Made by a program: the position numbers and the translations under genes. Below, piece by piece: positions 21,645 through 30,608 of a stretch of DNA of 47,345 nt (position 1 is its first letter; every line of letters begins with the position of its first letter). The stretch is from an uncultured Eubacteriales bacterium (GTDB lineage Bacteria > Bacillota > Clostridia > Lachnospirales > Lachnospiraceae). The DNA lies in NCBI GenBank assembly GCA_900314525.1, contig OMVN01000019.1, positions 1-47,345 of the forward strand, given 5' to 3'. The notes beneath the pieces were generated by a model. That model ran no database searches. It was not told the DNA's origin and saw only the letters and a list, made by a program, of their open reading frames with translations.

Positions 21645-22169
21645 ATGAATAGCGAATTACTAAACAAAATAGGACTTGGAAATATTGATCCTGCATATTT
21701 TATAATAGGATTATTAGTATTAATTGCAATTTTACTTATATATATTGCAAATACAAACAAGAAAATAAAGATTTTAGATGAAAAATACAAGAAATTCATG
21801 AGGGGAAAGGATGGAAAGTCCCTGGAAAATGTAATTGCAGGCAAATTTGCTGCAATTGATACTTTGAAATTCAATGATAAAAGGATTAATGACAGAATGA
21901 ATGAAATGCAGGAACAGTTATTCAGAGCATTTCAGAAGGTTGGAATTGTAAAATATGATGCTTTTAATGAAATGGGCGGAAAATTAAGTTTTGCACTTGC
22001 ATTATTAAATAAAGAAAACACAGGTTTTGTATTAAATGCAATGCATAGCAGAGAAGGATGCTATATTTACATAAAAGAGATTATTAAAGGCGAATCTTAT
22101 GTATTGTTAGGAGAAGAAGAGCGAGAGGCTGTTGATAAAGCAGTAAATTATGATAACTTTATGGAATAG
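21645..22169 (+). CDS. DUF4446 family membrane-anchored protein
   Basis: A 174-aa protein of unknown function resembling the DUF4446 family that commonly follows parB in Clostridia. One N-terminal membrane helix (about residues 17-35, PAYFIIGLLVLIAILLIYIA) is followed by a short coiled-coil stretch and a C-terminal domain with VKYDAFNEMGGKLSFALALL, FVLNAMHSREG and YIKEIIKGES. It follows parB by 29 bp and is probably cotranscribed. No catalytic residues are apparent. Confidence 0.78.
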   Translation: MNSELLNKIGLGNIDPAYFIIGLLVLIAILLIYIANTNKKIKILDEKYKKFMRGKDGKSLENVIAGKFAAIDTLKFNDKRINDRMNEMQEQLFRAFQKVGIVKYDAFNEMGGKLSFALALLNKENTGFVLNAMHSREGCYIYIKEIIKGESYVLLGEEEREAVDKAVNYDNFME

Positions 22170-22188
22170 TATTTAAGGGTGGAATAGA

Positions 22189-23049
22189 ATGCATAATTAC
22201 CTCAGAGCAGTTGGCTTTGGAAAGGGTTATATAAAACCATTGATCAAAGCGTTAATAAATAGAGCAATAGAAAAATACAAAATAGAGAATTCCGGGGATA
22301 TTGTCGGAAAAATGGTGGAAATCTATGTACAATTGAACACAGAAATGGGTATAGCAATTCATGGCGAACTTCTAAATAAAGAGGAGTTTGAAATAGAATA
22401 TTACTATCCATATGTAAAAGTGAAAAATTATACATTGTATGAAAATATAACACTGGAGAAGTCTGTTGGAAATTATTCTTTTAAGGGAAGTTGTGAAAAT
22501 GGAAACACAGGAATTTCAATAATTTTTTATTTGCAAAACGATATTGACTATATAAATAATAAATTTCCAAATAGGCTGACGGCTGAGGTAGGCTTTTCTG
22601 GTCTGTCACTTGGAGGAAGAATAGTATTGCCAGTAGAAGAGAATAGGGAGTACTATGAATTCTACCAAAAGAAAAAAATGAATCGAAATAAAACAATTGA
22701 AAGTGCAAGAAAAGGTGATGAAACAGCAATTGAAAATATAACAATCGAAGAGATGAATGATATGAATAAACAGACTTTGAGATTAAAAAAAGAGGATATT
22801 CTTTCAATTGTTGAATCGAGCTTTATGCCATATGGAATGGAATGTGACAGATATGGTGTGGTTGGTAAAATTTTAAACTATGAAACACTTATAAATAAGG
22901 TAACAAAGGAAGAAATATACAATATAACGATGAATTGTAATGATGTGATAATGAATATTGGCATTAATAAATCAGATTTAATAGGAGAACCTAAAATAAA
23001 CAGAAGATTTATTGGAACAGTTTGGCTTCAGGGAAATGTGAAATTCTAG
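22189..23049 (+). CDS. Conserved Lachnospiraceae protein, DUF3881-like
   Basis: A 286-aa soluble protein without recognisable catalytic motifs. The beginning MHNYLRAVGFG and the overall length match my recollection of the DUF3881 family found in Lachnospiraceae; that assignment is from memory and needs a profile search. It follows the DUF4446 gene by 19 bp and likely belongs to the end of the same transcript. The function is unknown. Confidence 0.6.
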   Translation: MHNYLRAVGFGKGYIKPLIKALINRAIEKYKIENSGDIVGKMVEIYVQLNTEMGIAIHGELLNKEEFEIEYYYPYVKVKNYTLYENITLEKSVGNYSFKGSCENGNTGISIIFYLQNDIDYINNKFPNRLTAEVGFSGLSLGGRIVLPVEENREYYEFYQKKKMNRNKTIESARKGDETAIENITIEEMNDMNKQTLRLKKEDILSIVESSFMPYGMECDRYGVVGKILNYETLINKVTKEEIYNITMNCNDVIMNIGINKSDLIGEPKINRRFIGTVWLQGNVKF

Positions 23050-23054
23050 ATTTC

Positions 23055-23083
23055 TTGACTGATAGTTGTATTTGTGGTAAAAT
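23055..23083 (+). promoter_or_regulatory. Promoter of tRNA-Arg
   Basis: TTGACT (23055-23060) and TAAAAT (23078-23083) are spaced by 17 bp, with TGG directly before the -10 (extended -10). It lies 15 bp before the mature tRNA. Confidence 0.75.
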
Positions 23084-23097
23084 TTTAAAAGTAAAGT

Positions 23098-23171
23098 GTC
23101 CGTGTAGCTCAGCAGGATAGAGCACTTGCCTCCTAAGCAAGGGGTCGTACGTTCGAATCGTATTACGGACG
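23098..23171 (+). tRNA. tRNA-Arg (anticodon CCT)
   Basis: A complete 74-nt cloverleaf. Acceptor GTCCGTG pairs with TACGGAC (one G-U), the D-arm has GCTC/GAGC, the anticodon stem is CTTGC/GCAAG with loop CTCCTAA and anticodon CCT at 23132-23134, and the T-arm carries TTCGAAT. The discriminator base is G and CCA is not encoded. It reads the rare AGG codon. Confidence 0.95.
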
Positions 23172-23176
23172 TTAGA

Positions 23177-23202
23177 AAGTCATCCAGAGGGATGACTTTT
23201 TT
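23177..23202 (+). terminator. Intrinsic terminator of tRNA-Arg
   Basis: AAGTCATCC pairs perfectly with GGATGACTT (9 bp) around the loop AGAG, followed by TTTT. It begins 5 bp after the tRNA. Confidence 0.85.
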
Positions 23203-23244
23203 AGCATAATAAGGAAAAGTAGATGGAAAAAAAGGTAAATTATT

Positions 23245-24291
23245 GTGAATTATATAGTGATTGATCTGGAGTGGAATCAGTCGAAACATATCAGGGATGA
23301 TATGGATGATGACATAAACACCTCAGAAACAAAATACAGAGATAATAATTTAATAAATAGTGAATCATCTGATAGAAATTCTATAGATAGAAAAACAATA
23401 GAGAAAAATATGCCTTTTGAAATTATAGAAATAGGGGCAGTTAAGCTGGATGAGAGTTTTAATGAAGTAGATAGGTTCAGCAGACTGATAAAACCTGTTT
23501 TTTATAAGAAAATGAGCCATATAATTACTGATTTGACAGGAATAACAGATAAGGACCTTCAAAATAAGAAGGGATTTAAAGCTGTTGCTGAAGAATTTCT
23601 GAATTGGTGTGGAGACGAATATATTATGTGTACATTTGGAAACCAGGATATATATGAACTTGGAATAAATATGTATTATCATAATATGGAAATACCGTGG
23701 AAATATCCTATGTACTATATTGATGTGCAGAAATTATTTGGAATAATGAAGGGTGAGGAGAGCAGCCAGAGATCACTAGAAATGGTTTCAATGTATATGG
23801 GAATACCACAGAAAAAATCATATCACAGAGCACTGACTGATGCTGTTTATACCGCAGAAGTCCTAAAAAAAATCAGCATTTCAGATATTTTTCAGTATAA
23901 ATCACTTGATTATACAGTACTTCCAGAGGATAGATTTACAGAAAAAGAATCAGATTTAAAGACACACCTTGAGTATCTTACATCTGGATTTAAAACTAGG
24001 GACGAACTTATAGATTATAAAGAATTATTTCTGACAAGATGCCCAGTATGTATGAAAAAATGTAAGAAAAAGATAAAATGGTTTATTGATGGCTCAAAAT
24101 ATCTATGTGCTGCAAAATGTGACAATCATGGGATGATAGAGGGAGATATTTACATCAAGAAAAATCACAATGGTTACTATGGAATTAGAAAAACATGGAC
24201 AATAGATGAGAAAAGGTTAAGTGAAATAATAAATAAAAGAGAAATTATCAAAGAAAAGAGAAAACAGAGAAGAAATAGGGAAAATAAATAG
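23245..24291 (+). CDS. DEDDh 3'-5' exonuclease with C-terminal cysteine cluster
   Basis: A 348-aa RNase T/DnaQ-fold exonuclease, closest in pattern to the KapD/ERI-1-like group. Exo I is IDLEWNQ at residues 6-12, FEIIEIGAVKLDE follows, exo II lies in MCTFGNQDIYEL, and exo III HRALTDAVYTAEV supplies the final His and Asp. Between exo I and FEIIEIGAVK sits an Asp/Ser/Asn-rich insertion of about 40 residues. The C-terminus carries CPVC with further cysteines (CMKKC, LCAAKC), a likely zinc site, and a basic tail. The start is a GTG with AAGG about 9 nt upstream. The substrate (RNA or DNA) is unknown. Confidence 0.8.
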   Translation: MNYIVIDLEWNQSKHIRDDMDDDINTSETKYRDNNLINSESSDRNSIDRKTIEKNMPFEIIEIGAVKLDESFNEVDRFSRLIKPVFYKKMSHIITDLTGITDKDLQNKKGFKAVAEEFLNWCGDEYIMCTFGNQDIYELGINMYYHNMEIPWKYPMYYIDVQKLFGIMKGEESSQRSLEMVSMYMGIPQKKSYHRALTDAVYTAEVLKKISISDIFQYKSLDYTVLPEDRFTEKESDLKTHLEYLTSGFKTRDELIDYKELFLTRCPVCMKKCKKKIKWFIDGSKYLCAAKCDNHGMIEGDIYIKKNHNGYYGIRKTWTIDEKRLSEIINKREIIKEKRKQRRNRENK

Positions 24292-24352
24292 AACCCCATC
24301 AGATTTTGTTCTGCCATAAATGGAGAATTTAAAGTGATGAGGTTCTTTTTTT
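24291..24352. terminator. Bidirectional terminator between exonuclease and recombinase genes
   Basis: GAACCCCATCA and TGATGAGGTTC pair as an 11-bp outer stem (a T-G wobble on the minus strand, a mismatch on the plus), enclosing an inner TTCTGCCAT/ATGGAGAA hairpin. Seven Ts follow on the plus strand. The convergent recombinase gene ends at 24351. Confidence 0.7.
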
Positions 24353-25100
24353 AGAATTTTTTAGGAAGAGATTCGTCAAAATTGTCAAGAAGTGTCTCTA
24401 ATTCTTCCAAGAGACAGTCAACACATCCATAAAATGAATCGGCATTACATGGATCATTAAATTTGTCTTTAATAGAAGTAAGTCTGTTGATTGCTGAATT
24501 AAGTCTTGTTCTTCCTGAATCATTAGCATATAGGAGGTATCTGCTTCGCTCATTTTCCTCAGAAGTTAACTTGCGAAGGGCAACTTCGATATTGGGTTTC
24601 TCACCAATATATCTAAAAGTAATAGCAGGGGATGCATGATTAAATAACTGCTGAAGATAAGTAATATCATTTGTAGATTTATAATATCTCCATGCAAAAG
24701 TTTTTCTCATAGTCTGTGCACCGAGAGCTGAAAGTCCAACTTTTTTTCCAACTGCCTTAAATACTCTGTATGCCTGTTCCCTAGAAAGTGGAGTTTTTGA
24801 ACCTGCATGACCAGTAATTAAAAAGTCATTATCTTCCTTATCTGCAACAAAATTATTAATTGAATGCTGTAAGCCTTCAGGTATCTCAAAAGTTCTTTTA
24901 ACAGAGTGAACTCCGATGTAAACATCAATTGATGTTTTATTGGAAACGTCAGAAACTTTCAGTTTTAAAATATCCTGAAGAAGAAGTCCGGTTCCTATTC
25001 CAAGTTCAAACATAATGTAATATTTTTCATCTAATTCTCTAAGTGCATTTTCAAATTTGTTTAATGTGTCTTCATCTTTTATTGGTGCAACCCAGCCCAT
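24351..25100 (-). CDS. Tyrosine recombinase-fold protein with degenerate active site
   Basis: A 249-aa protein with the catalytic-domain fold of phage-type integrases but no core-binding N-terminal domain. The expected TGLR motif reads TGLL, so the first catalytic arginine is Leu40. The HxxR box reads QTMR, with Gln129 replacing His and Arg132 kept. The later His155 (FNHAS) and Tyr164 (FRYIG) are present. A helical C-terminal extension of about 80 residues with paired cysteines (DPCNADSFYGCVDCL) follows. AGAGGT lies 5 nt before the ATG. It sits 33 bp downstream of the carboxypeptidase gene on the same strand, so it reads as a resident gene and not as part of a prophage. It may bind DNA without cutting. 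Confidence 0.75.
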   Translation of the reverse strand: MGWVAPIKDEDTLNKFENALRELDEKYYIMFELGIGTGLLLQDILKLKVSDVSNKTSIDVYIGVHSVKRTFEIPEGLQHSINNFVADKEDNDFLITGHAGSKTPLSREQAYRVFKAVGKKVGLSALGAQTMRKTFAWRYYKSTNDITYLQQLFNHASPAITFRYIGEKPNIEVALRKLTSEENERSRYLLYANDSGRTRLNSAINRLTSIKDKFNDPCNADSFYGCVDCLLEELETLLDNFDESLPKKF

Positions 25101-25133
25101 AAAATACCTCTTTTCTAATCTAAATAATTTATA

Positions 25134-26624
25134 CTATAATCTGCGTCTTTTTCTGCGTCTTTTACTATGTCTTCTGTATGATTTTCTTCTTTTGTGTTTA
25201 TGTGAAATACCATATTTTCCTCTTGATTTGACTATAAATATGATAATTATAATTAGTAATGCTATACCTGCTAATGTCCAGATATTTATTATAATGAAAC
25301 TCTTATGCTCTGGTTTTGAGTTGTTTTTAACTGATTTAGAAGGACCAAAACTGAAAGATCTCTTGCCCTTATCCAGAATAAGGTAGGTACTTCCTGTCTC
25401 TACATTGTTGTAACTGTAGTGAAGTTTTGCAACAGTATTATCATATGGGGAATTAGCAATATCATCAAATGAAATAGATGTTTTACAGTCGGAAAGATTA
25501 ACCCCAACTGGTAAAATAGCAGTACCATCTGAACTGATTCTTATATTGTTTGAATTATCATCGAATATACTGTCTATGTTGGCAATATTATCATGAGAAT
25601 CAAAGGAAAAAATGTTGCTGTTATCTGAAATAGGAGTCACATAAAAATTGTCAAATCCATAGTCAAGTAATGCTTTCGTATCATTACATACGTTTTCAGC
25701 ATTTGATTTCATTACAACACTGATAAGGGTGATTCCATTTCTTGTAGCACAGGTTACAAGCGTAGATCCTGACTGGTCAGTGTAGCCCGTTTTACCTGCA
25801 AATACGCCTTCATAGTAGTTAGGATTATTTTTGTAAAACATCTTGTGTCTCTGAGCAACTGTTAATGCAGGATTTGTGGAAGTTGCAGGAATTTCGTATG
25901 ATGTAGATGATTCTATATTTAAAAATTCCTGATTCTTAATAGCCTGTCTCATGATCATTGCCATGTCATAAGGTGTTGTATAATGATTCTCGTCAAATAA
26001 TCCGTTTGGATTACAAAAATGAGTTCCAAGGGCACCAGCTTTAGCGGCTCTGTCATTCATCATATCAGCAAATACAGAAATAGCAATCTGTGATTCATCG
26101 TAAGGCTGACCAGATGCACTTAGTTCGGCAATTTTATCATTATAAGCTTTTGAATTTCTGGCAACATATTCTCCAGCTGCATTTGCACATTCATTGGCAG
26201 ATGCAAGCATTACACCATATAAAGTATCCTTAAGGGATAGTGTATCGCCAGGCTTTCTACCTATTGAGGCGGCACCAGATTCAAGTGTAACATCATAAGG
26301 GTAATATGTTACAGAATCAGTGAGATTGCCATTTTCAATAGCTAAAAGTGTGGTCATTATCTTGGTTATACTGGCAGGATACATTTTATTATGACAGTTT
26401 TTGTCGTAAATAACGCTTCCTGAATTTACTTCAATTAAAACACCTGCTTCTGCAACTATATCGGGATAAGCTGGCCAATTAATAGCAGCCTGTGTGGATG
26501 CATCCTGCATATTTGTATTTACCGCAGTCACGTCATCAGCATATGCATTTTTTAAATCACCTGCTGAGGAAACTGCCATAAAAAATACTAATAAAAATGA
26601 TAATAATCTATATTTAATTTTCAC
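25134..26624 (-). CDS. dacF: D-alanyl-D-alanine carboxypeptidase (PBP5/DacF type)
   Basis: A secreted, membrane-anchored penicillin-binding protein (496 aa) that trims the terminal D-Ala from peptidoglycan stems. It has an N-terminal signal peptide, the SxxK nucleophile PASITKIMTT near residue 85, the SxN motif ASANECANAAG, and KTG in AGKTGYTDQSGS. A PBP5-like C-terminal beta domain is followed by a membrane helix (NIWTLAGIALLIIIIIFIV) and an extremely Arg/Lys-rich tail. I use the GTG at 26624; AAAGG lies 8 nt upstream and overlaps the alternative GTG at 26633. The exact family member is uncertain. Confidence 0.9.
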   Translation of the reverse strand: MKIKYRLLSFLLVFFMAVSSAGDLKNAYADDVTAVNTNMQDASTQAAINWPAYPDIVAEAGVLIEVNSGSVIYDKNCHNKMYPASITKIMTTLLAIENGNLTDSVTYYPYDVTLESGAASIGRKPGDTLSLKDTLYGVMLASANECANAAGEYVARNSKAYNDKIAELSASGQPYDESQIAISVFADMMNDRAAKAGALGTHFCNPNGLFDENHYTTPYDMAMIMRQAIKNQEFLNIESSTSYEIPATSTNPALTVAQRHKMFYKNNPNYYEGVFAGKTGYTDQSGSTLVTCATRNGITLISVVMKSNAENVCNDTKALLDYGFDNFYVTPISDNSNIFSFDSHDNIANIDSIFDDNSNNIRISSDGTAILPVGVNLSDCKTSISFDDIANSPYDNTVAKLHYSYNNVETGSTYLILDKGKRSFSFGPSKSVKNNSKPEHKSFIIINIWTLAGIALLIIIIIFIVKSRGKYGISHKHKRRKSYRRHSKRRRKRRRL

Positions 26625-26684
26625 AAATTTCACCTTTCAAAAGTCATTAAATGTTTTTGTTTCATGGATGTAAAACTTTGTTAC

Positions 26685-26713
26685 ATTATACATTAATGAG
26701 AATAAATTGGCAA
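26685..26713 (-). promoter_or_regulatory. Promoter of the carboxypeptidase gene
   Basis: On the minus strand, TTGCCA (26713-26708) and TATAAT (26690-26685) are separated by 17 bp, upstream of the GTG start by about 60 bp. It likely drives the carboxypeptidase-recombinase pair. Confidence 0.75.
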
Positions 26714-26791
26714 TATATAAAAAGACTTATCTGGTTGTTTTTTACAGGCATATGAGTTATTATTTAAACTATAATTTGATGGAGGAAAAAT

Positions 26792-27439
26792 ATGAGACTT
26801 AGAAACGTAAGAGGTTCGAGAGAAGCAATTGCAGATAGCGAATTTACAATAAATGATTTTAAAGAATACAAGGGAAAATGGAGAGAAATTTTTGGAAACG
26901 ATAATCCTATCAGAATAGAAATAGGAATGGGAAAAGGAAAGTTTATTACTGAAATGGCCATGAATAATCCTGATATAAATTATATCGGAATAGAGAAGTA
27001 TTCAAGTGTTTTAATAAGAGCAGTTGAAAAAAGAAGAGAATTAGAGATAGACAACCTTTTCTTTATAAGAATGGATGCAGTTGAAATAGAGGATGCTTTT
27101 GAAAAAGGCGAAATTGATAGGATATATTTGAACTTTTCTGATCCTTGGCCAAAGGACAGACATGCAAAGAGAAGACTTACTTCTAGACAGTTTTTTGAGA
27201 GATATGACAAAATCTTAAAGGATGATGGAATAATTGAATTTAAAACAGATAATAAAGATCTATTTGATTTTTCTCTGGAAGAAGTAAAGGAAACAAAGTT
27301 TAAAGTAATAAATTATACATATGATCTTCATGGTGATACAGATGCTGAGATTTACAGGGGTAATGTGACCACAGAATATGAGGATAAATTTGTGGAAAAG
27401 GGGAATAAAATCTGCAAATTAGTTGCCACTCGTGCATAA
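26792..27439 (+). CDS. trmB: tRNA (guanine-46-N7)-methyltransferase TrmB
   Basis: TrmB (215 aa) adds the 7-methyl group to G46 in the tRNA variable loop using S-adenosylmethionine. The SAM-binding EIGMGKGKFITEMA and the signature LNFSDPWPKDRHAKRRL are both intact, and the C-terminal TEYEDKF segment matches the family. GGAGG lies 6 nt before the ATG. It is divergent from the carboxypeptidase gene. Confidence 0.95.
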   Translation: MRLRNVRGSREAIADSEFTINDFKEYKGKWREIFGNDNPIRIEIGMGKGKFITEMAMNNPDINYIGIEKYSSVLIRAVEKRRELEIDNLFFIRMDAVEIEDAFEKGEIDRIYLNFSDPWPKDRHAKRRLTSRQFFERYDKILKDDGIIEFKTDNKDLFDFSLEEVKETKFKVINYTYDLHGDTDAEIYRGNVTTEYEDKFVEKGNKICKLVATRA

Positions 27440-27606
27440 AATATAACAAAAAGGCTATAAGAAATGCGTAGAAAGAGAAAAAAATATAATTATTGTTCTT
27501 TTTCACGGTGGTTTAATAAATTTTGTCTTAAATTAAAAAAATCCATAGATGAGGTTTACTGTATAATTAATTCTAAAGGATAAAATAGAAAAGAGAGGAA
27601 TGTAAG

Positions 27607-28773
27607 TTGGGAGATAACAATAAACACAAATTTATAAAAAACAGCAGATATTTTACCATATGTGTGTATATTTTAATTACAGTTTGTGTGGGGGCTGTAC
27701 TCTTAAAAGCAATATGGGAGTGGGCCAGCACAGTTGAAACATTTAGCAGAATAATTGGAGTAATATCACCATTTTTGATAGGTATATTTATTGCATATTT
27801 GATGAATCCGCTTGTAAAAAGCATAGATAAATGGATATTGTTCAAACTGTTCAGAATAAAGAAACAAAAGATAAGAAAATTTTTGTCAATTACAGTAGCA
27901 TATGTGTTTGTAATTGGAATAGTAATTATATGTATTTCAACAATTGTTCCTGAAATATATCAGAGTCTTAAGAGTATCTATGAAGGTGCTTCGGATAATT
28001 ACAACAAATTGCTTATTTTCTTAGAAAAAGTTGGCAAGGAACACCCAGATATGAATATGACCTACATAACAAATCTTGCAAAAGAAAATAGCAGCAATAT
28101 TATTAATTTTGTCCAGGGTTCAATTGAAACAGTACTTCCATTTTTATATAATACATCAGTAATGGTAATTTCGTGGACAATTAATATGATAATTGCAATA
28201 ATGGTATCATGTTACATGGTTATAGATAAGGATAAGCTCCTTAGAAATATAAAGAGACTCATGTATGCTCTCATAAAAAAAGAAAGAGCAGACAGACTTG
28301 TAGTTGTATTAAGAGATTGTAATAAAATTTTTGGAAGTTTTATCATAGGAAAGACAATAGATTCCACAATAATAGGAATTATGTGTTTTATTTTTATGAG
28401 TATGCTTAAACTCAAATACGCAATGTTAATAAGTGTTGTAGTCGGCATAACAAATATGATTCCTTATTTTGGACCATTCATAGGTGCTGTACCAGGAATA
28501 ATATTACTTTTGACAGCGGACTGGAGACAGGCAATAATATTTGCTGTATTAATTTTAGTTCTACAGCAGTTTGACGGATTATACTTAGGACCAAAGATCT
28601 TAGGTGAAAGTATTGGAATAAGACCAATATGGATAATGTTTGCCATAACAGTAGGAGGCTATCTAGCTGGACCAGTTGGAATGTTTTTAGGTGTACCAAC
28701 CGTTGGAGTAATTGCATTTCTTATAAATAAACATGTAGACAAAAAATTAAGAGAAAAAAATATTGACATGTAA
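27607..28773 (+). CDS. AI-2E family transporter (PerM/YtvI type)
   Basis: A 388-aa integral membrane protein of the AI-2E transporter superfamily. Hydrophobic segments cover residues 17-37, 46-65, 93-115, 170-200, 235-260, 265-290, 295-315 and 335-370. The family signature is seen in the second half: GITNMIPYFGPFIGAVPG, then LVLQQFDGLYLGPKILG and GPVGMFLGVPTVG. A soluble segment lies between segments 3 and 4. The start is a TTG with GAGAGGA 8 nt upstream. The substrate cannot be told; members include ion/proton antiporters and putative quorum-signal exporters. Its last codons overlap the trp promoter. Confidence 0.85.
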   Translation: MGDNNKHKFIKNSRYFTICVYILITVCVGAVLLKAIWEWASTVETFSRIIGVISPFLIGIFIAYLMNPLVKSIDKWILFKLFRIKKQKIRKFLSITVAYVFVIGIVIICISTIVPEIYQSLKSIYEGASDNYNKLLIFLEKVGKEHPDMNMTYITNLAKENSSNIINFVQGSIETVLPFLYNTSVMVISWTINMIIAIMVSCYMVIDKDKLLRNIKRLMYALIKKERADRLVVVLRDCNKIFGSFIIGKTIDSTIIGIMCFIFMSMLKLKYAMLISVVVGITNMIPYFGPFIGAVPGIILLLTADWRQAIIFAVLILVLQQFDGLYLGPKILGESIGIRPIWIMFAITVGGYLAGPVGMFLGVPTVGVIAFLINKHVDKKLREKNIDM

Positions 28774-28791
28774 AAATATTTATGATTTAAT
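28763..28791 (+). promoter_or_regulatory. Promoter of the trp operon
   Basis: TTGACA (28763-28768) and TTTAAT (28786-28791) are spaced by 17 bp. The -35 is a perfect consensus and overlaps the last codons of the transporter gene. Transcription would start near 28798, just ahead of the T-box leader. Confidence 0.75.
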
Positions 28792-28833
28792 AATAACAAC
28801 ATTTTAATACGATAATGATTTAAACCGATGAAG

Positions 28834-29109
28834 TGGAGATAACGTAAATAAGAGCACTTACAGAGAGTCTGGATAGGTGAGAGCCGGACAGAAAGCTGAT
28901 TTACAAATGGACCACAGAGGGCAGGGTGAAAGATGACGAACAGTAATCGAATAATCTAGTAGCTTATGACGTTTGGTACATGTTACGTACCAGGGATATG
29001 ATAGTATCTCACGAGAGTGTGGAAACACAAATTCAAGGTGGCACCACGGGATAGATAGATAATTTTACCCGCCCTTGGCAGTTAAATAACTGTCAGGGGC
29101 GGGTTTTTT
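28834..29109 (+). promoter_or_regulatory. Tryptophan T-box riboswitch controlling trpEGDCFBA
   Basis: The T-box sequence AAGGTGGCACCACGGG is at 29035-29050, an excellent match. Stem I contains the AGAGAG K-turn region and apical GGTGAGAGCC. The probable specifier is TGG at 28908-28910 followed by A, which reads tryptophan. Stem III (GGTAC/GTACC, 28975-28991) precedes the antiterminator. The terminator (29067-29109) pairs ACCCGCCC with GGGGCGGGT around an inner GGCAGTT/AACTGTC stem and ends in six Ts. Uncharged tRNA-Trp would pair with the specifier and T-box bulge (TGGC) and allow read-through into trpE. Confidence 0.95.
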
Positions 29110-29138
29110 ATACATAAATTCAAAAAAGGAGGTTTCTT

Positions 29139-30608
29139 ATGAGGCAGACATCATTAGAAGAAGTAAGAAAAATTGCAAAATCTGGAGAATACAAATTAAT
29201 TCCAGTAAAAAGAGAAATATTTTCTGATATTCGTACACCGGTAGAAACACTGCGAGCATTACAGAATGTGAGTAATCATTGTTTTCTGCTGGAAAGTGTG
29301 GAGGACAGTCGTCAATGGGGAAGATATACATTTTTAGGTTATGACCCGTCTATGGAAATCTCCTGTAAAAATCATAAGCTGAGTGTAAATGCAGGTGGAA
29401 AAATACATATGGAGACAGAACATCCTGGAATATATATTAAACAGATAATTAAGGAGAACACTTCACCAAGATTACCTGGTTTTCCAACGTTTACAGGAGG
29501 CTTGGTAGGATATTTCTCTTATGAATATTTACATTACGGAGAACCTGAACTTAAATTAAATGAAGTTCATGATGAAGATTTTGACGATGTAAATCTTATG
29601 TTATTTGACAAGTTGATATGTTATGACAATTTCACACAGAAGATTATTCTTATTGCAAATGTTCATACAGAGGATATTGAGACTGGATATAATAAAGCAG
29701 TTCTGCAGCTTGATGAAATGGAAAATATTATAAGAAATGGAAAACCAAAAAAGAATGTTAAGGGACATCTGTTAGAACCATTAAAACCAAAGCTTTCAAA
29801 GGAAGAATATGGGGAAAAAGTTGAACAGATAAAACATCATATTCATGAGGGAGACATATTCCAGCTGGTATTTTCAAATCCAATGAAAGCAGCTTATGAG
29901 GGAAGTCTTCTTGATACTTACAGGGTACTTAGAACTACAAATCCTTCACCATATATGTTTTATTTTTCAGGAGATGACGTTGAAATTGCAGGAGCTTCAC
30001 CTGAGACACTGGTTAAAGTTGAAGATAGTGAAATAAGAACTTTTCCTCTGGCAGGAACAAGACCTAGAGGAAAAGATTACGAGGAAGATAAAAGACTGGA
30101 AAAGGAACTTCTTGCAGATGAGAAGGAAAGAGCAGAACACAATATGCTAGTAGATCTTGGAAGAAATGACCTTGGAAGATTAAGTAAATTTGGAACGGTA
30201 GAAGTAGAAAAATATATGTGTATTGAAAAATATTCTCATGTAATGCATATAGGTTCTGAAGTAAAAGGAATTTTAAGAGATGATTTGCAGGCAATAGATG
30301 CAGTTGACAGTGTTTTACCAGCAGGCACTCTTTCGGGGGCTCCGAAATTTAAGGCATGTGAAATTATAAGTGAATTAGAAGGAGACAGAAGAGGCATATA
30401 TGGTGGAGCAGTTGGTTATGTAGATTTTACTGGAAACCTTGATGTATGTATTGCCATAAGACTTGCATATAAGAGAAACGGAAATGTTTACGTAAGATCG
30501 GGAGCAGGAATTGTGGCAGACAGTGTTCCTGAAAAAGAATACGAAGAGTGCATTAATAAAGCAAAGGCAGTTGTGGAGGCAATAGAGAAAGCAGAGGTGG
30601 AGGAATGA
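29139..30608 (+). CDS. trpE: Anthranilate synthase component I
   Basis: TrpE (489 aa) makes anthranilate from chorismate, using ammonia from TrpG. The N-terminal LLES motif ([16 protein letters not shown]), part of the tryptophan feedback site, is present. The C-terminal chorismate-binding domain shows [32 protein letters not shown] and [10 protein letters not shown], ending in [12 protein letters not shown] and [17 protein letters not shown] precedes the ATG by about 7 nt. It overlaps trpG by 4 bp, supporting a coupled heterocomplex. Aminodeoxychorismate synthase is unlikely given the trp context. Confidence 0.96.
   Translation: MRQTSLEEVRKIAKSGEYKLIPVKREIFSDIRTPVETLRALQNVSNHCFLLESVEDSRQWGRYTFLGYDPSMEISCKNHKLSVNAGGKIHMETEHPGIYIKQIIKENTSPRLPGFPTFTGGLVGYFSYEYLHYGEPELKLNEVHDEDFDDVNLMLFDKLICYDNFTQKIILIANVHTEDIETGYNKAVLQLDEMENIIRNGKPKKNVKGHLLEPLKPKLSKEEYGEKVEQIKHHIHEGDIFQLVFSNPMKAAYEGSLLDTYRVLRTTNPSPYMFYFSGDDVEIAGASPETLVKVEDSEIRTFPLAGTRPRGKDYEEDKRLEKELLADEKERAEHNMLVDLGRNDLGRLSKFGTVEVEKYMCIEKYSHVMHIGSEVKGILRDDLQAIDAVDSVLPAGTLSGAPKFKACEIISELEGDRRGIYGGAVGYVDFTGNLDVCIAIRLAYKRNGNVYVRSGAGIVADSVPEKEYEECINKAKAVVEAIEKAEVEE

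Noticed and set aside
24351-25100. Prophage or transposon around the recombinase gene
   Set aside because: Neighbouring genes are chromosomal (exonuclease, carboxypeptidase, trmB) and no attachment repeats or phage genes are seen.
27440-27606. Promoter for the AI-2E transporter at a TATAAT near 27562
   Set aside because: A -10-like TATAAT is present but no -35 at a suitable spacing, so I did not list it.
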